A DNA stretch of 64,000 nt, taken from NCBI GenBank assembly GCA_900547165.1, contig URFZ01000008.1:54282-118281 (forward strand). Reading direction: 5' to 3'. Below, in pieces: positions 35,286 to 44,243 of this stretch; position 1 is the first letter of the stretch, and the number at the start of each line of letters is the position of its first letter. The position numbers and the translations under genes were made by a program. Origin of the DNA: an uncultured Eubacteriales bacterium. Its GTDB lineage: Bacteria > Bacillota > Clostridia > Oscillospirales > UBA644. Below the pieces are notes generated by a model. That model worked only from the letters and a program-made list of their open reading frames with translations, did not search any database and was not told the origin of the DNA.

Positions 35286-37009
35286 CTGTCCGCCTCCTTT
35301 TTGAACTGCGAACTGTATATTTCTTCGTATGCGGGGCAGGTCTTCATCAACTCGTCGTGTGTGCCCATGCCGACTACCGCGCCCTCGTCAAGAACCACAA
35401 TGAGTTGCGCGTTCATAACTGCCGCCGCACGCTGGGAAACGATGAATGCGGTGGGTTTATAATCAAGTTTTGATATCGCTTCGCGGAGCGCCGCGTCCGT
35501 TTTCAGGTCGAGCGCCGAAGCGGAGTCGTCAAGAATAAGTATTTTCGGCTTTCTTACAAGCGCGCGGGCAACGGTCAGACGCTGGCGCTGACCACCCGAG
35601 AAATTGCGCCCCTCCTGCTCGACTTCCGCGTCAAGCCCTCCTTTGTCGAGCGCCACCTTTTCCGCCTGTGCGGTTTTGAGCGCTTCCCAAAGTTCTTCAT
35701 CGGTCGCGTCCTCTTTGCCCCAAAGCAGATTTGAACGTATCGTGCCTTTGAAAAGCGCTGTGCGCTGGGGCACTATGCCGATGTTTTTCCGTAATGTCTC
35801 CGCATCGAGCTTTTGCACGTCCGTTCCTCCGACTTTGACACAGCCTTTTGTGACGTCGTAAAAGCGCGGAATCAGATTGACAAGTGACGTCTTGCCGCTG
35901 CCCGTGCCACCGATGACGCCCACAGTCGAGCCGCTCGGCGCATAAAAGTTCACTCCCGAAAGCGACGGTGCGCCCGCTTCGGGATAGGTGAGTTCAACGC
36001 CGTCAAATTCAACGTCGCCGCCTATAACTGTATGTTTTTGCTCTTTGTCGCCGTTTTCAGTCATCGAGTTCTCGGTCGTCAGCACGCCGTCAACTCTTTT
36101 TGCGCAGGCAACGGCGCGTGTCAGTGTTATTATGAGCATCGCAAGTTTGACGAGTTCGACAAGTATCTGCGACATATAGTTGTAGAGCGCAACAACCTGT
36201 CCCTGCGAGATCGTTCCCGAGTTGACGCGGAGCGCGCCGACCCAGATAAGCGCGATAACGCCGCAGTTGATAAGAACGTATGTCAGCGGGTTCATCAGCG
36301 CGGAAATTCTGCCGACGAATTTCTGACTTCTTGTCAGGTCGCCGTTTGTCGAAACAAAGCGTTCGTATTCGGCGTTTTCTTTTCTGAATGCACGGATAAC
36401 GCGCACGCCCGAAAGGTTTTCGCGGGTAATGCCGAGAAGAGAGTCGAGCTTTGACTGAACTTTTTTATAAAGAGGAATTGTTATGAGCATTATTGTCATG
36501 ACCGCCGCGGACATAACGGGTATCGTGACCGCAAATGTCACGGCGCTTTTCGCATCGACGGTGAATGCCATTATCGCCGCCCCGAACACGACGAACGGGG
36601 AGCGCAAAAGCAGTCTCAAAACCATGTTCACGCCCTGCTGAACCTGCTCGACGTCTGCCGTCATACGGGTTATGAGAGTGGAAGTTCCGAGTTTGTCCGT
36701 GTCCGCGTAAGAAAGCGACTGTATGCGCGTGAACAGCGCATGACGGAGTTTTGAAGCAAATCCGACCGCCGCCTTTGCCGCAAAATACTGTGCGGTTATC
36801 GCAAACGCAAGCCCGCAGACCGCAAGCAATGCCAAAATCCCGACACGTCCCCAAACATAGCCTTTGTTGCCGCCCGAGATTCCGATATCTATGATGTCGG
36901 CGATAACGAGCGGAACAAACAACTCAAAGCACGCTTCAAGAAGTTTGAACAGCGGTGCCAGAATACATTCCTTTTTGTATGATTTCAGATAAGAAAGAGT
37001 TTTTTTCAT
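35282..37009 (-). CDS. ABC exporter subunit (degenerate-site half of second heterodimer)
   Basis: 575 residues with a six-helix membrane domain (about 15-310) and ATPase domain (about 340-570). Walker A GGTGSGKTS and signature FSGGQRQR are canonical; Walker B ends in Asp (LILDDSASALD). This is the non-hydrolysing site of a heterodimeric exporter. GGAG lies 7 bases before ATG 37009. It leads the two-gene operon driven by the promoter at 37045-37073. Confidence 0.9.
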   Translation of the reverse strand: MKKTLSYLKSYKKECILAPLFKLLEACFELFVPLVIADIIDIGISGGNKGYVWGRVGILALLAVCGLAFAITAQYFAAKAAVGFASKLRHALFTRIQSLSYADTDKLGTSTLITRMTADVEQVQQGVNMVLRLLLRSPFVVFGAAIMAFTVDAKSAVTFAVTIPVMSAAVMTIMLITIPLYKKVQSKLDSLLGITRENLSGVRVIRAFRKENAEYERFVSTNGDLTRSQKFVGRISALMNPLTYVLINCGVIALIWVGALRVNSGTISQGQVVALYNYMSQILVELVKLAMLIITLTRAVACAKRVDGVLTTENSMTENGDKEQKHTVIGGDVEFDGVELTYPEAGAPSLSGVNFYAPSGSTVGVIGGTGSGKTSLVNLIPRFYDVTKGCVKVGGTDVQKLDAETLRKNIGIVPQRTALFKGTIRSNLLWGKEDATDEELWEALKTAQAEKVALDKGGLDAEVEQEGRNFSGGQRQRLTVARALVRKPKILILDDSASALDLKTDAALREAISKLDYKPTAFIVSQRAAAVMNAQLIVVLDEGAVVGMGTHDELMKTCPAYEEIYSSQFKKEADR

Positions 37010-37044
37010 ATATTCTCCGTGGTCTTTGTATCTTTATAAATTTC

Positions 37045-37073
37045 ATTATACCATATTTCACCCGTTCAATCAA
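37045..37073 (-). promoter_or_regulatory. Sigma-A promoter of the second ABC exporter operon
   Basis: On the minus strand TTGATT (37073-37068), 17-bp spacer, TATAAT (37050-37045). Confidence 0.7.
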
Positions 37074-37122
37074 GAGATTCCCGCTCTTTTGCGAACATTT
37101 CGCATAAAAGTCGGTAACGGTC

Positions 37123-37151
37123 TTGACAAACGGCGAAACGGAGTGTAATAT
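37123..37151 (+). promoter_or_regulatory. Sigma-A promoter of metY-metA
   Basis: TTGACA (37123-37128), 17-bp spacer, TAATAT (37146-37151), 33 bases before the metY ATG. No S-box or T-box leader fits in this short gap. Confidence 0.7.
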
Positions 37152-37184
37152 AATATGTATATTGATTGTTTTGAGAGGTATATT

Positions 37185-38471
37185 ATGTCGGATTACAAGA
37201 TAGAAACTGAGTGCGTGCAGGGCGGTTACAACCCGAAAAGCGGCGAACCGCGCGTACTTCCCATTGTTCAGAGCACAACTTACAAATATGATTCCGCCGC
37301 GGATGTCGGCGACCTTTTCGATTTGAAAAAAGAGGGCTTTTTCTATACCCGTCTTGCCAACCCGACGCTTGACGCCGTGGAAAAGAAAATAGCGGCGCTT
37401 GAAGGCGGTGTCGGTGCGGTTTTGACTTCTTCGGGACAAGCCGCCAACCTTTTTGCGATACTGAACATCACCTGCGCGGGACAGAACATTGTTGCATCGC
37501 CCGCGATTTACGGCGGCACGGTCAACCTGTTCGCCGTAACGCTGAAAAAAATGGGTATCGAAGTCCGCTTCTGCTCCCCCGAAATGAGCGAAGAAGAGGT
37601 TGACAGCCTTATAGACGATAACACGCGCCTTATTTTCGGCGAGACCATAGCCAACCCCGCGCTCAAAATCTTTGACATAGAAAAATACGCGAAAATAGCG
37701 CATAAACACGGCATTCCGCTTGTTGTGGACAACACGTTTGCAACGCCCATACTTTGCCGCCCGTTTGATTTCGGCGCGGACATCGTGGTTCATTCCACCA
37801 CAAAATATATGGACGGTCACGCAACGAGCGTGGGCGGCGTTGTGGTTGACGGCGGACGCTTTGATTGGGAGAACGGCAAGTTCCCCGAACTCTGCGAACC
37901 GGACGAGTCGTATCACGGCATCGTTTACACAAAGAGTTTCGGCAACGCGGCATATCTGACAAAAGCAAAAGTTCAACTTATGCGCGACCTCGGCTCCATT
38001 CCGTCGCCGATGAACGCATTTTTGCTCAACATCGGGCTTGAAACGCTTCATCTGCGCGTTCCCCGCCATTGCGAAAACGCACTTGCGGTTGCAAAATATC
38101 TCGAAAGCGACCCGAGAGTAACTTGGGTGTCCTATCCCGGACTTGAATCAAGCCCCGACCGCGAACTTGCAAAAAAATATCTTCCCAAAGGTTGCAGCGG
38201 CGTTATTTCTTACGGTATCAAAGGCGGCAGAGAAGCGGCGGTCAAATTTATGGACAGCCTCAAACTTGCCGCGATAGTCGTGCATGTTGCGGACGCGAGA
38301 ACGAGCGTTCTTCACCCCGCTTCGACAACGCACAGACAACTTTCCGACGAGCAACTTGTCGCTTGCGGAATAGGTCCCGACATGATCCGTATGTCCGTCG
38401 GAATAGAAAACGTTGAAGATATAATAGACGATATAAAACAAGCGCTTGACGAGGTGGAGAAATGCCGATAA
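37185..38471 (+). CDS. metY: O-acetylhomoserine aminocarboxypropyltransferase (sulfhydrylase)
   Basis: 428 residues of the Cys/Met gamma-family of PLP enzymes. The Lys that binds PLP is in HSTTKYMDGH, with the family stretches VDNTFATP and YTRLANPT. It makes homocysteine from O-acetylhomoserine and sulfide. The neighbour MetA has the residue that specifies acetyl-CoA, which supports O-acetylhomoserine as substrate. ATG 37185 has GAGAGG upstream; the ORF start at 37155 overlaps the promoter region and is not used. Overlaps metA by 10 bp. Confidence 0.93.
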   Translation: MSDYKIETECVQGGYNPKSGEPRVLPIVQSTTYKYDSAADVGDLFDLKKEGFFYTRLANPTLDAVEKKIAALEGGVGAVLTSSGQAANLFAILNITCAGQNIVASPAIYGGTVNLFAVTLKKMGIEVRFCSPEMSEEEVDSLIDDNTRLIFGETIANPALKIFDIEKYAKIAHKHGIPLVVDNTFATPILCRPFDFGADIVVHSTTKYMDGHATSVGGVVVDGGRFDWENGKFPELCEPDESYHGIVYTKSFGNAAYLTKAKVQLMRDLGSIPSPMNAFLLNIGLETLHLRVPRHCENALAVAKYLESDPRVTWVSYPGLESSPDRELAKKYLPKGCSGVISYGIKGGREAAVKFMDSLKLAAIVVHVADARTSVLHPASTTHRQLSDEQLVACGIGPDMIRMSVGIENVEDIIDDIKQALDEVEKCR

Positions 38472-39382
38472 AAATCCCGGCAGATCTGCCTGCTACCGAG
38501 ACGCTGCATAAGGAGAACATTTTTGTTATGACGGAATCCCGCGCGTTGACGCAGGATATACGTCCGCTGAAAATTCTGCTTCTCAACCTTATGCCTACCA
38601 AGATAGCCACGGAAACGCAGCTTGCGCGTTTGCTCGGCAACTCTCCTCTTCAAGTTGATATGGAGTTTCTGCAAACCGCTTCGCACACACCCAAAAACAC
38701 GTCTGCGGAACACATGATTTCTTTTTACAAGCATTTTGAAGATGTTAAGGACAACAAGTACGACGGCTTGATAATAACGGGCGCGCCTGTTGAACAGATG
38801 CCGTTTGAAGAGGTTGAATATTGGGACGAACTCTGCCGCATAATGGAATGGAGCAAGACCAACGTCACAAGCACTTTCCATATCTGCTGGGGCGCACAGG
38901 CGGGGCTTTATTACCATTACGGCATACAGAAATACCCGCTCGACAAAAAACTTTTCGGCGTTTTTCTGCACAAGGCAGAACATAAACGCTCCATGCTCCT
39001 GCGAGGTTTTGACGATGAGTTCTGGGTTCCGCAGTCGCGCCACACAACGGTGCTTCGCGAAGATATAGAAAAGCATCCCGAACTGAAAATCCTTGCGTCT
39101 TCGGAAGAAGCAGGCGTTTATGCCGTTGCTACGGAGCGCGGAAAGCAGATATTTATAACGGGTCATTCCGAATACGATGCGGACACTCTGAAAAACGAGT
39201 ATCTGCGCGATAAAAATGCGGGACTTCCGATAGATGTGCCGAAAAATTACTTCCCGAACGACGACGATACAAAAGAACCCGTCGTGCGTTGGCGCAGCCA
39301 CGCAAACCTTATCTATTCGAACTGGCTGAACTATTTTGTATATCAGATAACACCATTCAATATCGATGAGATAAACGGATAA
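38462..39382 (+). CDS. metA: Homoserine O-acetyltransferase (MetA family)
   Basis: 306 residues of the MetA fold. Cys 142 (HICWGAQ), His 235 and Glu 237 (TGHSEYD) form the catalytic set at the canonical numbers. Position 111 is Glu (APVEQM); in characterised homologues Glu 111 selects acetyl-CoA and Gly 111 succinyl-CoA, so this enzyme probably acetylates homoserine in spite of the usual succinyltransferase name. Strong GAGGTGGAG site before ATG 38462. Together with metY it converts homoserine to homocysteine in two steps. Confidence 0.95.
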   Translation: MPIKIPADLPATETLHKENIFVMTESRALTQDIRPLKILLLNLMPTKIATETQLARLLGNSPLQVDMEFLQTASHTPKNTSAEHMISFYKHFEDVKDNKYDGLIITGAPVEQMPFEEVEYWDELCRIMEWSKTNVTSTFHICWGAQAGLYYHYGIQKYPLDKKLFGVFLHKAEHKRSMLLRGFDDEFWVPQSRHTTVLREDIEKHPELKILASSEEAGVYAVATERGKQIFITGHSEYDADTLKNEYLRDKNAGLPIDVPKNYFPNDDDTKEPVVRWRSHANLIYSNWLNYFVYQITPFNIDEING

Positions 39383-39420
39383 ACGTTTTGCTGTTGCCTG
39401 CCATATAACAAAAAAAAAAC

Positions 39421-39461
39421 AACCCGAACAAGACGGAGCATAATTCCGCCGTGTTCGGGTT
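39421..39461. terminator. Bidirectional intrinsic terminator between metA and gerW
   Basis: A 10-bp outer stem (39421-39430 with 39452-39461) plus an inner CGGA/TCCG pairing. On the minus strand a run of Ts follows (39419-39410), so it is especially strong for the gerW operon; T-rich bases follow on the plus strand too. Confidence 0.85.
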
Positions 39462-39479
39462 ATTTGCTTTTGGGAATAA

Positions 39480-39887
39480 TTACTCTTCGGTAACTTCTTC
39501 CTTATCTTTTTTTGAAGAAAAGCCCTTAATCTTGTCGATGATGCCGGGCGCCATGTCAATGGCTTTGTCAAGCATATTCTTCGAGTCGGGCGCAAGCAGT
39601 TTCAGGTCTATTTTTCCGTCGGGGGAAACGATAAGAAATGCAAGCGGGGTGAGCGTTACTCCCGCGCCGCTTCCGCCGCCGAATACCGGTTTGTCGGGAA
39701 CGCCGTTCTTTGTGTTGAAATCGGAACCGCCGGAAGCAAATCCGAAACTTACTTTCGAAACGGGAATGATGATAGTTCCCGTCGGGGTCGTGACGGGGTC
39801 GCCTATTACCGTGTTCGCGTCAACGATTTCTTTGAGGTTTTTCATCGAGGTGTCCATAACGCCTTCGAGCGCGTGTCTTTGTTCCAT
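39480..39887 (-). CDS. ytfJ: GerW/YtfJ-family sporulation protein
   Basis: 135 residues with the YtfJ pattern: a VIGDPVTTPTGTIIIPVS strand pair, a Gly-rich loop (GFASGGSDF, FGGGSGAGV) and LTPLAFLIV. In Bacillus this protein is needed for germination of spores. ATG 39887 is preferred over the GTG at 39896 because AAGGAAG is 8 bases upstream. It is the last gene of the minus-strand operon and implies a spore-forming ancestry. Confidence 0.9.
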   Translation of the reverse strand: MEQRHALEGVMDTSMKNLKEIVDANTVIGDPVTTPTGTIIIPVSKVSFGFASGGSDFNTKNGVPDKPVFGGGSGAGVTLTPLAFLIVSPDGKIDLKLLAPDSKNMLDKAIDMAPGIIDKIKGFSSKKDKEEVTEE

Positions 39888-39901
39888 ATTTGGCACTTCC
39901 T

Positions 39902-40510
39902 TTACAGTAAGTATTTTATAATCGATATAACGGCGGCTATCACGTTGTAAATGCGAATGTAAGCAACAGCCTCCGCGTTGTAAACAGAGTTTGATATTGT
40001 GAAATCGGGCGTTATCCCGATATGCAGACTTTTTATTCTTTTATGCCCGTTTATAAGTCCCGCAAGCGGATATATTGCGGCGTTGAGCCTGCCGAAGTTC
40101 TGCGCCGTCTGCGCCGCGTCGTCCGAAGCGACGGTTATATCGACGTCGAGTTTTTCGAAATATATCTTTGCAACGAACTTCTCCAAGACTATTTTTATCA
40201 GTTCTATATAATCGTAAACGCCGAACCCCGAAGTTTGATGTTTGAAAAAGCCCTCTTTTTTCTCTTTCTCGGGTTTTTCGGGCGTTTTCTTCTCCGATTT
40301 CTTTGCCTTTTTCTTTTTTTTCGCCTTTTCGGGCGCTACCGTGTATCTGAAAAACAGAAGTTTGAAAGACAGTATAAATTCGTTTTCGAGATAACCTATC
40401 CGCACTTTGACCTTTGCGGGAAGAAGCGCGGCTATCACAAGTATAACAAGTCCGACGGCGCACGCCAAAACTATTCCGACAATGCCGAGGATTTTAAAAA
40501 AAATGCCCAT
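39902..40510 (-). CDS. DUF2953 domain-containing membrane-anchored protein
   Basis: 202 residues. An N-terminal membrane segment (about 5-28) leads into a beta strand (VKVRIGYLENEF), a Lys-rich linker (about 60-90) and a conserved C-terminal domain ending near the membrane (about 185-200). DUF2953 genes commonly precede ytfJ in Clostridia and Bacillus and are tied to sporulation by context. The function is unknown. Confidence 0.8.
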   Translation of the reverse strand: MGIFFKILGIVGIVLACAVGLVILVIAALLPAKVKVRIGYLENEFILSFKLLFFRYTVAPEKAKKKKKAKKSEKKTPEKPEKEKKEGFFKHQTSGFGVYDYIELIKIVLEKFVAKIYFEKLDVDITVASDDAAQTAQNFGRLNAAIYPLAGLINGHKRIKSLHIGITPDFTISNSVYNAEAVAYIRIYNVIAAVISIIKYLL

Positions 40511-40553
40511 TCGCGCCGCCTTTCCCTGTATTTGTTCCCCAAAGGGGCAAATG

Positions 40554-41177
40554 TCAGTCGTTCAGTTTTTCGTTGCCTATCTGTCCCGATTCGTAGCCCT
40601 CTTCTTCCGTCTGCCCGCTCAGCAAAAGCTGCTTTTCGTGCGGCATGGCGAGGTCTGCAAGTTCGTCGGTCATAAAGTCCGCTTCGGGCAGTTTCGAAAT
40701 ATCCGAAAGTCCGAAAACGGTCAGGAACCTATCCGTTGTGATGTAGGACATCGGTCTGCCGGGCAGATCGACTTTGCCGTCCTCGGCAAGCAATCCTTTT
40801 TCCACAAGCGCTTCCACAACTTCGCCCGACGATACGCCGCGTATCTGGCTGATATACGTTTTTGTTACGGGCTGGTTGTACGCCGTTATCGCAAGCGTTT
40901 CCATCGCCGCATTGGACAGATTGGTTTTTCTCGTCGCAAGATACGTCGAAACGGTTTGTCCGAGCGCGAGTTTTGTTACGAACCTGAAATTGTCTCCCGT
41001 GCGAACAAGTTCAAACCCGTGACGCTCGTCAGCATATTCTTCTTTTATCTCGTCGAGAACTTCGAGCAGCACTTTTCGCGGCGCGTCGAGCGTGCCTTCA
41101 AGTCTTGCCAGTTCGACGGGCGCGCCCGATGCGTAAAGTATCGCTTCCACAACGGGGCGCAGATCTTTGTTTTCCAT
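40554..41177 (-). CDS. scpB: Segregation and condensation protein B
   Basis: 207 residues with the paired winged-helix layout of ScpB (VEAILYASGAPV at the start; ETLAITAYNQPVT and IRGV in the middle). ScpB dimers bind ScpA and the SMC ATPase to organise the chromosome. The C-terminus beyond 185 is variable. Follows scpA after 18 bases. Confidence 0.95.
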   Translation of the reverse strand: MENKDLRPVVEAILYASGAPVELARLEGTLDAPRKVLLEVLDEIKEEYADERHGFELVRTGDNFRFVTKLALGQTVSTYLATRKTNLSNAAMETLAITAYNQPVTKTYISQIRGVSSGEVVEALVEKGLLAEDGKVDLPGRPMSYITTDRFLTVFGLSDISKLPEADFMTDELADLAMPHEKQLLLSGQTEEEGYESGQIGNEKLND

Positions 41178-41195
41178 TGTTTCTTTTTTCCCTTT

Positions 41196-41912
41196 TTATT
41201 CTTCGATGAGTTCGAGCGCGATGTCGTCGCCGTCGTCTTCCATGTCAATTCTGCCGTTTCGCAAAAGTTCAAGCACCGCCAAAAACGTTGCCACTATCTC
41301 CGAACGGCTTTTGCAGGACGTGAACAGGGAATGGAACATGACAGGCTTGCCGCCGCTCAATCGCTCCTCCACATAGACTATGCGTGAGCCGACCGAGACG
41401 ACTTTTGTTCCGATAAGCGCCTGAAAACTGCGCGATGAAAGCGTTTTTGCGGAATATTTTATCATCAGTCTGCGGTATATCTTCTCAAGCCGTTCCGCCT
41501 CGTAGTTGTATTCCTGCGGCGGCTTCGGAAGACCCTCCTGACGCACGTCTCGGAAAAATATTTTGTTCCCGATATAGTCTTCCCTCATTTGTTCGGAAAG
41601 CTGCTTGTACTTTGCGTATGCGCGGAGCATTCTTTCAAGGTCGAGTTTTGGGTCTTCTTCCTCTTCGTCGCCCTCTTTCGGCGGGAGCAGGGAATATGAC
41701 TTGATATACATCAGCCGCGCCGCCATTTCGATAAAATCGGCGGTCAAGTCCCAATTTCGTTCTTTCGCTTCCTTTATATAGAGCATATACTGTTCGAGAA
41801 GCAGCGATATTTTGATGTCGTAAATATCTATCTTGTGCTTTTCGATAAGGCTCAAAAGGAGGTCGAGAGGTCCTTCGAAAACTTCGAATTTATAAGTGGG
41901 AGCCGTTGTCAT
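41196..41912 (-). CDS. scpA: Segregation and condensation protein A
   Basis: 238 residues beginning with the ScpA signature (FEGPLDLLLSLIEKHKIDIYDI), the N-terminal part that binds the SMC neck, and a C-terminal winged helix (FLAVLELLRNGRI) that binds the SMC head. ATG 41912 overlaps the stop of the preceding M50 gene (ATGA); the longer reading to 41957 lies inside that gene. Confidence 0.95.
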   Translation of the reverse strand: MTTAPTYKFEVFEGPLDLLLSLIEKHKIDIYDIKISLLLEQYMLYIKEAKERNWDLTADFIEMAARLMYIKSYSLLPPKEGDEEEEDPKLDLERMLRAYAKYKQLSEQMREDYIGNKIFFRDVRQEGLPKPPQEYNYEAERLEKIYRRLMIKYSAKTLSSRSFQALIGTKVVSVGSRIVYVEERLSGGKPVMFHSLFTSCKSRSEIVATFLAVLELLRNGRIDMEDDGDDIALELIEE

Positions 41913-42601
41913 AACAGAATACCGATTATCAGCGGTTTCCAGATATTGAAGAACCACGTCGAGATGTTGTACATTATATATTCATAGAATCCGAGCCTGT
42001 TGAGCAGGACGGAAACGGCAATGATTATGAAAAATCCGTATCTTTCTATCGAGTAATACGCTCTCTGCGCCTTGAACGGAAGCAGTTCCCCGATTATTTT
42101 TGAACCGTCGAGCGGCGGTACGGGGATAAGGTTGAAGATGAACAGCGATACGTTGATTGAAAAAAGATACGTGAAAAGCATCGCAAAATTCCCCGCAACC
42201 GCAGAATCCTTTATCTGCGCTTCAACCGAGAGTAGGTATGCGGGAAAAGCAAATATAAACGCCTGCAAAAGGTTGCAGAGAGGACCTGCCGCCGCAGTCA
42301 GCACGCATCCGAGGCGCGGATGACGGAATCTTGCGGGACGGATGTTGACGGGCTTTGCCCAACCGAAACCGAACACGAAAAGCATAAGAAAACCGACGGG
42401 GTCGATGTGATTGAGCGGGTTAAGGCTCAACCTGCCCTGCGCTTTCGAGGTCTTGTCTCCGCACAGGCTTGCAACCGCCGCGTGCGCAAATTCGTGAAGC
42501 GTCAGCGCAACAACAATGGCAACAAGAGCAAAGACAACGGATTGCAGAACCGAGACGGGGTCGGAACCTCCGACAAGGTCGTATATTGCGTCAATAAGCA
42601 T
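41909..42601 (-). CDS. Site-2 protease family (M50) metalloprotease
   Basis: 230 residues, about six membrane segments. The zinc site is intact: HEFAH near residue 36 and NLIPVPPLDG, whose Asp is the third ligand. Such intramembrane proteases cut single-pass membrane proteins or regulatory proteins; this short type without a PDZ domain (YwhC-like) is common next to scpA in Clostridia. AGGAG lies 7 bases before ATG 42601; the longer reading to 42640 overlaps the upstream gene. Two paralogues with changed motifs lie directly upstream. Confidence 0.9.
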   Translation of the reverse strand: MLIDAIYDLVGGSDPVSVLQSVVFALVAIVVALTLHEFAHAAVASLCGDKTSKAQGRLSLNPLNHIDPVGFLMLFVFGFGWAKPVNIRPARFRHPRLGCVLTAAAGPLCNLLQAFIFAFPAYLLSVEAQIKDSAVAGNFAMLFTYLFSINVSLFIFNLIPVPPLDGSKIIGELLPFKAQRAYYSIERYGFFIIIAVSVLLNRLGFYEYIMYNISTWFFNIWKPLIIGILL

Positions 42602-42626
42602 ATTTATTCTCCTGTAAAATGTTTTT

Positions 42627-43292
42627 TCAGTTAAAAGCAAGTCTCGTCACGGAAAACATAAAAGTCTTGTCCAAGAGGCTGTCAAAAACTCCCGTGTAAT
42701 GAAGTGCGAGGACGGCACCTCCCGCAACGATAAGCCCGTATCTTTCAAACGCGAAGTATGAGCCTCGAATCTTTTCGGGAAGGATCTGTCCCACTATGTT
42801 TGCTCCGTCAAGGGACGGTATCGGCAACAGTTCAAAAAATCCGAGCGAAAAGTTATACAGCGCAGCAAATTCTAAAAAGTACATCAGATACTTTATGAAC
42901 GCTGAACTGTCAGTCGTTTCCGAGCCTGCGCAAAGCACCCAAAAAATGACGAAGATATTTCCGAAAACAAAGTTTGAAAAGGGACCCGCGAGAGAGACCG
43001 TCACCGTACCGAAACGCGGGCTGCGGAATCTTTCGGAGCGTATGTTCGCGGGTCTTGCCCAGCCGATAAAAAATATTATAAACGCGGCAAATCCGAAAGG
43101 TTCGATGTGTTTGAACGGGTTAAAACTCAACCGCCTCTGTATTCTTGCCGTTTCGTCCCCGAACAGATACGCGGCAAGCGCCTGCGCAAGGTCGTGAATA
43201 TACAGAGCCACGATAACAGCAGCCGCGGCGAGAACGAGTAACAGCAATTTTTGCGGAAAACTTCCCGCGCGCAGAAATACTCTTACCAACAT
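42627..43292 (-). CDS. M50-like membrane protein with altered zinc motif (HDLAQ)
   Basis: 221 residues aligning along the whole length with the intact protease downstream: RRLSFNPFKHIEPFGF matches its GRLSLNPLNHIDPVGF, and LLPIPSLDGANI matches NLIPVPPLDGSK. The HExxH zinc motif is replaced by HDLAQ, so the catalytic Glu and second His are lost, while the Asp of the LDG motif is kept. It is probably a non-proteolytic partner or regulator. The ribosome-binding site for ATG 43292 is weak. Confidence 0.82.
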   Translation of the reverse strand: MLVRVFLRAGSFPQKLLLLVLAAAAVIVALYIHDLAQALAAYLFGDETARIQRRLSFNPFKHIEPFGFAAFIIFFIGWARPANIRSERFRSPRFGTVTVSLAGPFSNFVFGNIFVIFWVLCAGSETTDSSAFIKYLMYFLEFAALYNFSLGFFELLPIPSLDGANIVGQILPEKIRGSYFAFERYGLIVAGGAVLALHYTGVFDSLLDKTFMFSVTRLAFN

Positions 43293-43335
43293 ATTCTTTT
43301 TTCAAATCCTTATTTTCTTTTTTCCGTATGCTTTT

Positions 43336-44034
43336 CTATTTGACAAAAAGTCCCGCAATGCCCGTCCATGCAAAGTTGAATATGTCCCAGACTTTGCCGA
43401 CGACTGCGTTTGTGAAATACGTTTTTGCGAATATCAGAGAGAAAAGAACCGCAAGAAACACGGAAACATAATTCGGAACGGCAAGCAGCTTGTCCCTTGC
43501 TTCGTACGGTGCCGCTGCGGCAAGAATGTGACCGCCGTCATTCGGAACTACGCAGAGGATAACGGAAAAGACGGAAACGGTTACAAGCGTTGTGAAAAGC
43601 GCCGTCAGCCACGGAATAAAGACCCCGAAAAAGCCGATGCCCGCATCGTCGCGGAGCAGATACGCGCCCTGCAAAAGCACAAAAATGCCCGCGGAAGCGA
43701 CAAAGCACCAAAAAACGCCGCAAAACGAAAGCATAAACCCCTTTTTTCTGCCGGGGTCTTTTGAAAGCGCGATGCGCTGTTTGAACGCGACCCCGAATAT
43801 TACGAACATTGCGGCCGCAAAAAGGTTATATCCGTTCGCAACAAGGTTTTTGAGCCCCGTTCCGAGGACTTCAAGTCCGTATTCCTTTGCTTTTCTGCGT
43901 TGAACAAAGTCATGAAACGCAAAAACGGCGAACGCACACACTATATATATCAGAACAGAATATACAATATCAAATGCGGTTTGTTTTCCCGCCGCGGTCG
44001 GGTCTTTTGTTCCCGTCAGAAGTTCCCAAAGCAT
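43336..44034 (-). CDS. Highly diverged M50-like membrane protein (HDFVQ)
   Basis: 232 residues with about six membrane segments. By position it aligns with the two downstream M50 proteins: FAFHDFVQRR corresponds to the zinc helix and VVPNDGGHIL to the LDG motif; in between a similar turn around residues 105-145 (DPGRKKGFMLSFCG) corresponds to the HPRLG region. The zinc motif is HDFVQ, the same E-to-D and H-to-Q changes as in its neighbour. Catalysis is unlikely. GGAG lies 9 bases before ATG 44034. First gene of the seven-gene operon that ends with gerW. Confidence 0.65.
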   Translation of the reverse strand: MLWELLTGTKDPTAAGKQTAFDIVYSVLIYIVCAFAVFAFHDFVQRRKAKEYGLEVLGTGLKNLVANGYNLFAAAMFVIFGVAFKQRIALSKDPGRKKGFMLSFCGVFWCFVASAGIFVLLQGAYLLRDDAGIGFFGVFIPWLTALFTTLVTVSVFSVILCVVPNDGGHILAAAAPYEARDKLLAVPNYVSVFLAVLFSLIFAKTYFTNAVVGKVWDIFNFAWTGIAGLFVK

Positions 44035-44075
44035 TTTTCGTAACTCCGATTGCCAAATATAATATTACATAATAT

Positions 44076-44104
44076 AGTATACAATATTTATTCGGTTCTG
44101 TAAA
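44076..44104 (-). promoter_or_regulatory. Sigma-A promoter of the M50-scpAB-gerW operon
   Basis: On the minus strand TTTACA (44104-44099), 17-bp spacer, TATACT (44081-44076), about 42 bases before ATG 44034. Confidence 0.7.
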
Positions 44105-44173
44105 GGGTTTTTTGAAAAAAAGCGGTGTGAAAAATGCTCGACCCGAAAAAAATACGGGAAAAGGTCTCCGCTC

Positions 44174-44202
44174 TTGACACAAAACGGATAAAATGTTATA
44201 CT
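44174..44202 (+). promoter_or_regulatory. Sigma-A promoter of the metallophosphoesterase gene
   Basis: TTGACA (44174-44179), 17-bp spacer, TATACT (44197-44202), 41 bases before ATG 44244. Confidence 0.75.
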
Positions 44203-44243
44203 GTCCGTACAGGTTCTGCCTGATTTGGAGGAAAGGGGTACTT

